15,154 bases of DNA, taken from contig JWZX01000029.1 of NCBI GenBank assembly GCA_001275005.1, forward strand, positions 1 through 15,154, written 5' to 3'. This DNA is from Chrysochromulina tobinii (lineage: Eukaryota; Haptophyta; Prymnesiales; Chrysochromulinaceae). The notes beneath the pieces are model-generated. The model made no database searches, was not told the origin of the DNA, and saw only the letters and a program-made list of their open reading frames with translations. Position 1 is the stretch's first letter. Every line of letters begins with the position of its first letter. Below, in pieces: positions 7,431 through 15,076 of the stretch. The position numbers were made by a program, and so were the translations under genes.

Positions 7431-8779
7431 CTACGACTTGACGACATTGCCCTTGGCGGACACGTAGATGCCGTCAAGGAACTTGCGGATATCCTTCCGC
7501 TTGACGGCGCAGATCTGCTGGATGAGGGCGGCGGTGCGCGAGACGCAGTTGATGTCGTTGCCGACGAGGACGATCTCGTCCTTGACCTCGACAGTGCGGG
7601 TGACAGTGACGCCAGGGTCGCACTCCACGACGCGAACGATCTTCTCGCCCAAAAAGTTTCGAATTTCGACCCTGGTGCCCTTGTTCGCCATGGTCACGTT
7701 GATCGGGAAGTGCGCGTACACGAAGCGCATCTTGTACTCGAACCCCTGCGGAGACAAGCGCGCGCACGCACGGGGCGGGCGGGTCAGCGGCGGGGGCCAA
7801 GGTCGCCGAACGCGCGGGGGAGCGCGGCCAACGCGCGGGTCGGAGGCGCGACGGCGGCCAACAACGTCGATGTTCAAGGCTGATGCTTCTGATGCCACCC
7901 CGCCCCCCTCGAGGCAGCCCCCTGCCGCTGCCGCCCCTGCTGCCGCGACCGCGACCGTGTGGCACCACGACCGCAGCATCGCTGCGAGTGCAACCGCCGT
8001 GGTCGACGAACACCGCGGCGCACCGCAACGACCGCCACCCTTGCAATCGCACTGCAGCCGCTGCACGGCAGTCCGCTCCGTCGCCGCCACCATCGCCGCC
8101 GCCACCATCGCCGCCGCCACTGCTGCCAGCTTCCCGTCACTTTCCCCGGCCGTCTGTTCCGTGCAGCAGCCGCCACCACACCCACTGCCGTCGCCCCGTG
8201 CGTTCGAGATCGCGCACGCGCGCGGGCGGCGCCGCTGGCGCACCTTGGTGACGCCGACGATCATGTTTTCGATGTGCGAGCACGCAGACTGGATGGAGGC
8301 ACCCGCCTTGCCCGAGGTGAACCAGCGCTCAACGTGGACAATGTCCTGACCTTTATCGTTCTTGGTCACCGTGATGTCGAGCGGCAGGTGCGTCAAGTCC
8401 TTTTTGACCTCGCCGCGCGGGCCCTTGACTACGACCACGCGTGCCTTCACGGTGACCTTGACCCCGTCGGGGATCGGCACATCGGTTTGCTTCAATATGG
8501 TCTTCTGCGAGTGCGTGAATACGGTGCAGCGCAGCAGACGATCAGCAAGAGGAAGCCTCGCACAAGGCGCGGCGGTGGCAGCGGCGCCAGAGAGACGCAG
8601 GTGGCGGCACAAAGAGAAGCTCCAAATCGACGGCGGCAGGAAGCCGCTCCACGAGAGAGCGAGCACGAGCGCCTGCCTACTCGCCGGTGCGAGGCGTAGC
8701 TCCACTCAGGCGGCCAGGCAACGAGGACGCGCAGCCGCCGCGTGCGCGCAGGCATCTTGGGGAAAGCGCTTTTCACCAT
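7431..8779 (-). CDS. RPL9: 60S ribosomal protein L9 (uL6), three exons
   Basis: This is cytosolic large-subunit protein uL6, which binds 23S/28S-type rRNA near the sarcin-ricin loop and stalk base. Exons (minus strand) are 8779-8777 (only ATG), 8504-8244 and 7745-7431 (stop TAG). The joined length is 579 nt, giving 192 residues, identical in length to human RPL9. Exon 2 starts [12 protein letters not shown], so splicing after ATG gives the family's MKTIL N-terminus. Exon 2 ends MIVGVTK and exon 3 begins [17 protein letters not shown], matching the conserved [21 protein letters not shown] block without gap. Other hallmarks are [39 protein letters not shown] and [13 protein letters not shown]. 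Both introns are phase 0. The gene is divergent from the elongase gene. The exon-1 placement is inference, but the exact 192-residue result supports it. Confidence 0.93.
7746..8243 (-). other. RPL9 intron 2 (498 nt, stopless, multiple of 3)
   Basis: The donor is ACCAAG|GTGCGC at 8243 and the acceptor is TCTCCGCAG|GGGTTC at 7746. The intron interrupts uL6 exactly between GVTK and GFEYK. It is very GC-rich, contains a duplicated CATCGCCGCCGCCAC unit around 8090-8120, and has no stop in the flanking frame. The unspliced frame therefore reads straight through as 166 non-conserved Ala/Arg/Gly-rich residues. Confidence 0.9.
8505..8776 (-). other. RPL9 intron 1 (272 nt) after start-codon exon
   Basis: The donor ACAATG|GTGAAAAG lies at 8776 and the acceptor CACTCGCAG|AAGACC at 8505. 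A branch-like GCTGATC lies upstream of the acceptor. The donor was chosen because it is the upstream ATG followed by a GT that yields MKTIL in frame. The intron length is not a multiple of three. Confidence 0.7.
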
Positions 8780-9176
8780 TGTCGACGTAGTCTGGCTAAT
8801 TGCGATCGTCATCTTCATCGTGAAGGTACACTCCGCTCTACTCACATCCCCGAGGCGCTCGGGCAATGCCGTTTCGCTTGTAAAAGAGAGGAGAGGTGAC
8901 AGATTCTTTGCGCTTGTACAGATCTACAGTTCTACACGAACACGTCCCCTGTGGCCTCCTTTCGAGCCCGCCCAAGCAAGCATCGAAACCCGGTGCTCTT
9001 CCGAGCACAAAGACCTTACTCTTTCCTTCAAGGTGCAGATGTTCAAACCCCCGAAGACCGCCGACCTGCCGACCAAAGGCGTTCACACCCCAGTCCGTTT
9101 GGAATCCCGACGAACGGTGCTCCAGATCTGGAATCCCTCTTTGGGCTCGAAAGCCCTCGTCGCGATGCCGGTGGTC
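8780..9176. promoter_or_regulatory. divergent RPL9 / elongase promoter region
   Basis: About 397 bases separate the RPL9 start codon (minus) from the preferred elongase ATG (plus), so both promoters and leaders must lie here. The region contains GAGAGGAGAGGTG (8887-8899), also seen in the TBL2-like leader. It also has a pyrimidine-rich stretch ending in GTGCAG at 9038, which resembles a splice acceptor. The elongase frame is open through this stretch, but its only ATG before 9165 is at 9039. No core promoter motif could be identified with confidence. Confidence 0.45.
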
Positions 9177-9956
9177 ATGGCTACTCCGCTCGATACGCTC
9201 ACGTATCATCTGACCAACATGCCGATAGCTGCGGGCGTCAGCTACGTCCTCGGCGTGTGGCTGGTCTTCGAGGCCATGAGCAAGCGCAAGGCGGTGGCGA
9301 TCCCGAAGCCAGTTATGGTCGTGTACAACTTTGCGCAGGTGCTAATCAACGGGTACGTGGCGTACGCGATCGCGGCGCCCCTCGGCATGCGCGTCTGGGG
9401 CATCGGCTTGGTCGACTCGCCCGCGGTGCGCTACGGCGTCTGGCTGCACTACTTGTGCAAGTACCTTGACTTCACGGACACGCTGATCATCGTGCTGCGC
9501 AAGAAGGACGAGCAGCTCTCCTTCCTGCACGTGTGGCACCACGCGACCATCGTGATCGTCTGGGGCTGGGTCGTCAACACCTGGCCCAAGGCCGAGGAGG
9601 GCGGCTCGGCGGCATACGCGTACGGCGCGTGGATCAACTCGATCATCCACGTCATTATGTACGGGTACTACGGGCTGACGGCGATGGACATCCGGCCTCC
9701 CTTCAAGAAGGCGGTCACCACGTGCCAGCTCACGCAGTTTGCCTCGTGCATCGCGCACGCCATCGCCGCGCTCTTCCTCGACACGACGCCCATCTTTTAC
9801 AACGCGATACAGGTGCTCTACCACATTGGGATGCTGCGCCTCTTCCTGCCGCTGCTGCTCAAGGGGAAGCAGGATGGCGGCGCGAAGCCTGTCTGCCCGC
9901 CCTACCACGTGCCGCCCACGCCCACTGAAAAAGCCGCGCTCAAGAAAACGTCATGA
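9177..9956 (+). CDS. ELO-family very-long-chain / PUFA fatty acid elongase
   Basis: This is a 3-ketoacyl-CoA synthase of the ELO family, the condensing enzyme of ER fatty acid elongation (acyl-CoA plus malonyl-CoA). The product is 259 residues from ATG 9177, chosen for its strong context (G at -3, G at +4); ATG 9165 and 9039 are in frame alternatives. The signature elements in order are KYLDFTDT (95-102), LRKK (107-110), the catalytic histidine box H118-V-W-H121-H122, NSIIHVIMYGYYGLTA (154-169) and Q-x-x-Q-F (184-188). Hydrophobic segments are spread along the chain (about 18-32, 46-66, 124-134, 151-168, 186-201, 211-228), typical of a seven-helix ELO enzyme. The C-terminus ends KKTS, a canonical dilysine KKXX ER-retrieval signal. 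No intron is seen in the coding region. Chain-length and desaturation preference (delta-5, -6 or -9) cannot be assigned from sequence alone. Confidence 0.92.
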   Translation: MATPLDTLTYHLTNMPIAAGVSYVLGVWLVFEAMSKRKAVAIPKPVMVVYNFAQVLINGYVAYAIAAPLGMRVWGIGLVDSPAVRYGVWLHYLCKYLDFTDTLIIVLRKKDEQLSFLHVWHHATIVIVWGWVVNTWPKAEEGGSAAYAYGAWINSIIHVIMYGYYGLTAMDIRPPFKKAVTTCQLTQFASCIAHAIAALFLDTTPIFYNAIQVLYHIGMLRLFLPLLLKGKQDGGAKPVCPPYHVPPTPTEKAALKKTS

Positions 9957-10526
9957 GCGGCCGCGGGAGCCCGCGCGCACGCCGCACGCGGTCCGTTTTG
10001 AGCTCCGACGGGTGTCGCGCCGGCGCCGGGCTTGTATTGCATTGCATGAGACTATGCCATGTGTGGCAGTGTAGCAGCAGAGTGTGATCGATACGGTATA
10101 GTTCGAGCCGTGCCTCGCCCTCCTGCAAGTTCTCCGAAACACATGTGGCCTTTCACACTGCCAGTGATGGCCCGAAATCAATGGACAAAGCCCGAAATGT
10201 TTTGTATTATCGCGTTTCGCGTGCATGAGCATGTTCGCGTGCATGTTGAGCATGGCTTGCTGAACTTGCCTGAACGCGGCTGACGCGTGAATCCCCAGTG
10301 ACGGCGACGTTCGGCTCGTCAGAGCACTCCAAACCCGACACTCCAGGACATTTAACTTGTGTGAACCCTTTTACAGCCAGGACGGTCGCCCACAACTCGG
10401 CTTACAATTGTACATGGGCATTGTCGACACACGGCCCTCACGAACGGCGTGACGAACGGTACTCACTCACTCACGCGCGGTAAAATTCATTTCCGAAAGA
10501 TTAGCAAGCGCCTCCTGCAGAGGACA
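9957..10526. other. intergenic region between elongase and multidomain GEF gene
   Basis: This 570-base stretch holds the elongase 3' UTR and the promoter/leader of the next plus-strand gene. Visible elements are a 12-base direct repeat TTCGCGTGCATG (10217-10228 and 10235-10246), a 10-bp palindrome TACAATTGTA (10403-10412), two ACGAACGG copies (10440-10447 and 10452-10459), and a TCAC run. A pyrimidine-CAG string ends at 10520, just before the ATG, and may be a leader splice acceptor. No further gene is supported. Confidence 0.5.
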
Positions 10527-13076
10527 ATGTTCAGCCGCACGAAGATCGGCGGGGCCAAGGCCCCCAAGCAGGTGGCGGTAGTGTCGGCGCAGACGCGCAC
10601 GCAGACGACGGCCCAGACGCTGGCAGCGGCCCAGGCCGTCGTGAAGCTGCAAGCCGTCGCCCGCGGCCACTCATCGCGGAAGCTCGTCAATGGCGTGCGC
10701 GAGGCCGTCGCTGCGGAAACGCTGGTCGCGATGAACCTCGTGCGCTGCCTCCGAGCGTCGCGCCGCGCCCACGCCCGCATGACTACGTTTCCGTGCGCTC
10801 ACGCCCAGCGCGCGCCATGCCCTCCCCTTGCTGCGCAGCTTGGCTCCGAGCTCGAGTACCTCAACGCGCTCACCGAGGTGTGCGAGAGGTTCGAGGGGCC
10901 GCTGGCGCGAGCGTCGGTGCCAGAGAAGACGCTGAGCGCCGTCTTCTCGGCCATGCCCAATCTCATCAGACTCCACCGATCGCTCGTCACCGCGCTCGAG
11001 GCCTTCGCCTCCGGAGTGGGGACGCAAGGTGCGAGGACAGGGAAGGCGCGCCCGAAGGCGAGCGGGAAGACGAACGGGAAAACGAGCGCCGTGGTGGCCC
11101 AGGGGAACGAGACGCGCTTGGCCGAGCTGCAGGCGGAGCTCAAGGAGGCAGTCGAGGCCGAGGACTATGCCAAGGCGGCCGAGCTCAAGCCGCAGATCAA
11201 GGAGCTCAAGGCGACCATCGATGCGGCCACGGAAGCCGTCGTGGGCGCCACCGACGACGGCACGGCGGTGGCCACTGACGACGGCGCGCCGAAGCGCAGG
11301 CGGCTTGCGTCGTTGCTACTGGAATTCGTGCCGCAGCTGAGCGAGATGTACATGCGGTACGCGCGCCAGTGGGCCGCCGAGGCTGAGTACACGCTCCGTC
11401 TACTTGAGAATGATCCGAGCTGCGTGGCCATCGTCGGCTCGCGTGCGCTCGACGTGGCGCACGACGAGGGCGGGCCGCCGGCCACGCCGCGCGAGAGCGG
11501 CGAAGCTTGCGGCGGTGGCGGCCCGCTGCCCCCGCGAACCTCCAAGCTGCGAGCGCTGCTGGAGATCGCCCTCGAGCGCGTGGCTGTGTATGAAATCTCC
11601 GTCGTCGAGATACAGCTGGCGACGCAGCCGGCAGACCCAGGATGGGCGACGATCGCCTCGCTTCTCGAGGCGCTGGTCGAACTCGCTCAGCAGATGAGCG
11701 CGCAGCGGCAGGAGCTTGCACGGCGCACCGCGCTGCGCAACGTGCACGCCCGCTTCAAGCCGGGCGAGGTGGACGAGCTGCTCGATGAGGCGCCGCGGCG
11801 GGCGCTCGTGCATTCGGGCGTGCTGCTCAAGGCGAACAGGGTGGGCAAGCTGGTGCGCCACTACTTCCTCTTCGTCGATGGCACCATCCTGACGGCGGAG
11901 AGCGCTCCCAAGAGCGCCATGAGCTCCAAGAGCTCCAAGGCCTCGGCGCCGCTCAAAAAGTGCAAGTGGCTCTCGCTCGAGGGAGCCTCCTTGCGCATCG
12001 CTCCCTTGGCGGATCCATCACCGTGCTACTTTGAGATCTGCTACGCAGGCGATGGCACTCTCTCGGGCGCGGGCGACGCCACCCCCCGCAAGACGGCGGC
12101 CGCCGAGAAGGAGAAGACGAGTGCCCTCTGGGCCGAGTCAGCGGGTGCGCGCGACGAGTGGGTACAGCAGCTGCTCAAGGTGCTGCATGCCATGGCGCCC
12201 GCGCCGCCGCCGCCGATGCCGCCCAAGCCGCGCTACTCGGCGACGGACGCTCAGGTACGCCGGCAGCTCCGTGCGCGCGTCGCGTGCTACGCGCGCGAGG
12301 CGGCGCTCGTGCGTGGCGGCTGGCACGCGGCCGTGCTCGAGAACGACGAGGGCGCGACCCTAAGCAGGTGGCTCGAGCACTGCCCCGAGCAAGTGGGCAC
12401 GCGCGAGGCGGTGCTCGGGGCGACGCCGCTGCACCTTGCTGTTGAGGCGGGCGCGTTCGAGGCTGTCCAGATGCTGCTCGCCGCGATGCCCTCCAGCCTC
12501 GTCGACGAGGCCGACAGCAGCGGCCTCACCCCTCTCTACGTCGCCGTCCTCTGCCTTGTCACCCCCGCCGCCGAGGCCGCCACCGGGGGTGGCAGCGGCG
12601 CCTCCGGCGCGCCCGTGAGCACCGTAGTGAGCGCCGACTCGCGCCTGAGCATCGTGCAGCTGCTGCTGAAGGCGAGGGCCAACGTGCACGGCAACGCCCT
12701 CCGCGCGGGCGTCGACACGCCGCTCTTGATGGCCCTAGGCGCGGGCCACGCGCGCGCTGTCAACATGCTGCTCACCTCGGGGGCCTACCCGCGCGACGTG
12801 TGCCTCGGAGGTCGGCGGATGTCGGCGCTCGAGTTGGCCATCTCCACCCATCAGCCGCCGATGGTGTACGCCCTCCTCCGCGCGGGCGTCAGCGTCGCGA
12901 GCTCCCCCGACCAGCCCTCGCTCCTCCACCTCGCATGCTCGCACCAACCGCCGAGCGCGGCCATCGTGAGCGCGCTGCTCGAGCACGGTGCGCAGCCAAA
13001 TCTGCCCGACGTGCGTGGCATACGCCCCATACAGCTCCTCGCGCCCGCCGCCGCTGCCGCCGCTGCCGTGCTGACC

Positions 13077-13117
<41 letters not shown>

Positions 13118-14078
13118 TGGTGACGGCGACGAGGCGTCCGCCGCCCACGACGGTGGCGAGGCCAACTCTCCCAGCGCGCCCTTGATGCCGTGGCTGGCCA
13201 GCTCGCCCTCAGCACCGGCGGGGGTGGAGTTCACCGCGCTGTGCGAGACGATGACGGCGCTCGTCTCGGGCGGCGCGAGGCTCGAGGTGCACGGCAAGCC
13301 GATGCTCGCTCCCGAGACGCACCCAACGCTCGCCCACTTCGCCAAGCAGGCGGCGGCCAAGTACAAGGCTGACAAGGCGGTGCCGCGTCTGCAGCAAGTC
13401 GCCGACCATGCCTTCTCGGAGAAGGTGCACGCCCAGCTCGGCTGCGCATGGGTCGAGGACAGCAAGCTAGCCGCGTGCATGGGATGCAACACCCCCTTCA
13501 CCTCGACGCTGATGACGTCGGGCCGCCATCACTGCAGGATGCTCGGCATCACCGTGTGCGAGGCGTGCTCGACCAAGCGCGTCATTGTCCCTGGTCAGGG
13601 CACGAGCGGGGTGCGCGTGTGCGACGCCGCGTACAACGTCGCGCGCCACCTCGGCCGCCTCGCCGACGCCCACGACACCGCCGCCCCCGCCGCCACCGCT
13701 GCTAGGCCGCCGCCCCCGCCCAGGCCAGCCGCCGGCGGCAGCGCCCCGACCAAGCCCACCGTCGATCGCGAGGTGGCCGCGCGCCTCGACCTCCTCGGAA
13801 GCAGCAGCCGCGCGGCAGCCACCAGCGGCGGCGCGGCCGGCGGCGGCGACTCCGCGTACAAGCAAGCGCGCACGGCTCAAGACGCGCGGTACAAGAACTC
13901 GATTGGCGCTGCCTCGGCGGCGCACGAGGCGCACGCGGCGCTGCGCGAGCGCGGCGAAAAGCTCGCCTCGCTCAACGATAAAGCCGGGAACCTGGCGAAC
14001 GATGCAGAGCAGTTTCATGACTTGGCACGCCAGCTGCGCCTGCAGGCTGAGAGGAATTCGAAATGGCTACCGTTCTGA
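10527..14078 (+). CDS. IQ-DH-PH-ankyrin-FYVE-like-R-SNARE multidomain protein
   Basis: This single-exon frame gives 1183 residues from ATG 10527 (A at -3). The domains in order are: an IQ motif, LQAVARGHSSR (41-51); a divergent DH/RhoGEF domain (about 100-400), with CR1-like SELEYLNALTEVCERFEGPL, then VFSAMPNLIRLHRSL and CR3-like LRALLEIALERVAVYE; and a UVR-type motif (RLAELQ...EAEDYAKAAEL, 197-231) inserted in the DH domain. A PH domain follows (about 427-556), with the conserved C-terminal-helix Trp at 545. Ankyrin repeats (about 630-840) include GATPLHLAVEAG, and a 13-proline run covers 852-864. The FYVE-like finger (975-1037) has CMGC, RHHCR, CEAC and RVC, but two zinc cysteines are missing. 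Last is a C-terminal R-SNARE motif (about 1110-1172) with zero-layer R1142. No membrane anchor is present. It probably couples Rho-type GTPase activation to phosphoinositide membranes and SNARE regulation; that role is inference. Confidence 0.82.
13080..13118 (+). repeat. CCG trinucleotide run encoding polyproline
   Basis: Twelve consecutive CCG codons plus CCT encode 13 prolines between the ankyrin region and the FYVE-like finger. The run is preceded by an alanine tract. It is a likely length-variable microsatellite and a possible SH3/WW or profilin-type ligand. Confidence 0.95.
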
Positions 14079-14360
14079 GGAAGTGTGCGCGCGACGGCGC
14101 TGCGGACGCGGAGAGTGGCGGGTGGCAGCCCTCGTGGGGATCGATCGGCGGGTGTGCATGATTGTGATTTGTGTGGACTGTGTGGCCGGTGAGACATAAT
14201 TCATCATTGGACATTGCACGAATTCTTCCTTTTTCAGGGCGCGACCCCTAAGCTTCCGCGGCGGCGCTACGGTTTTTGATGACCGAGACCGTTCCGAAGC
14301 AACGTTACGTATAAGACTTTAATACGATTCCGTACCGGATCTCGGCGTACTTCTCGCGGG

Positions 14361-14385
14361 GCCCGCGCGCCCGGCGCGCGCGGGC
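14361..14385. repeat. 10-bp GC hairpin
   Basis: GCCCGCGCGC (14361-14370) and GCGCGCGGGC (14376-14385) are perfect reverse complements with the 5-base loop CCGGC. It sits about 280 bases past the stop codon of the multidomain gene. It could be a structural element of the 3' region or simply a product of strong GC bias. Confidence 0.8.
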
Positions 14386-14486
14386 GGGTGAGGCGTGAGG
14401 TGAGCGGCCCGATCGCCGATGACCGCCGTCCTGATCGATAACACACGTTGTATATGGTTAGTGAGTTTTTAATTAATTAATGACAC

Positions 14487-14519
14487 TGACGATCCCCTGA
14501 CGAACCCTTGACGTAACCC
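14487..14519. repeat. 11-bp degenerate tandem repeat (TGACG...CCC)
   Basis: Three contiguous 11-bp units, TGACGATCCCC, TGACGAACCCT and TGACGTAACCC, lie just after the palindrome TTAATTAATTAA (14469-14480). An additional TGAC precedes them. The unit length is close to one helical turn. The function is unknown. Confidence 0.7.
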
Positions 14520-14984
14520 GTCTCTGATGATCATTGCTCTTGATACATGAAGATTTGGGCCCGACTCGGATCTCTAACCTGGCACTCCGTAACCTGCGGT
14601 CCTAGAATCCTATACTGTCCTGAGTACCGGAGATCACACTGTGTGCTGGGAGAGACCGACCTCACTAGCGAAATTGAGTAGCCCGAGCGAGCGAGTACTC
14701 AGTACTTGTGTTGACCGAGGGGAGCGGAGCCGTCCGTCGAGACGGTGAAAAATCGCAACCGAAACATCAAATAGGTTCCAAAAAAGGGGTCTGAGGAATG
14801 AAATGCATGCGACTATGGACGTCCGGCTCCGTGCACCAGCGTGTCCCCAGACGCTCATCTTCGGCCGACCGAAGGCCACACACCGGCCCAAGGCAACGCA
14901 CGAGTGAGCGCGTGCACTCACTCCCCCACCCTGCGTATCAATTTAGTTAAAGGAGGTGGAGTGAGCGTGGGGGGACCGCGAAGA

Positions 14985-15004
14985 AACTGAACTGAACTGA
15001 ACTG
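14985..15004. repeat. AACTG pentamer microsatellite
   Basis: Four perfect tandem copies of AACTG lie in the gene-free right-hand region, about 75 bases before the terminal repeat cluster. Confidence 0.9.
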
Positions 15005-15076
15005 TCCTGGAAAAGATGGTCAAATCTGTTGTGAATTCACAGTATCTAACTGTGGACAAGTTGCCGTCGAGGTTAT

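Noticed and set aside
7468-8699. Long plus-strand open frames antisense to RPL9
   Set aside because: They lie opposite conserved RPL9 exons and its GC-rich intron. Their Arg/Ala/His/Pro composition is that of complementary-strand shadows.
8742-9164. Extended N-terminus of the elongase from 8742
   Set aside because: The open stretch starts at GTG and overlaps the RPL9 first exon. Its sequence is unlike ELO N-termini, and the ATG at 9177 with strong context already gives a complete enzyme.
12735-13501. Minus-strand open frames opposite the ankyrin/polyproline region
   Set aside because: They are rich in Arg, Gly and Ala with no domain, and are opposite a strongly supported plus-strand multidomain protein.
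14275-14560. C/D-box snoRNA candidates (TGATGA near 14276 and 14526)
   Set aside because: No properly spaced CTGA D box with a flanking terminal stem. Repeated TGA/CTGA strings here fit the simple 11-bp repeat better.
14634-14921. Minus-strand 95-residue frame near the right edge
   Set aside because: It starts at GTG, not ATG, and has no recognisable motif or coding-like composition.
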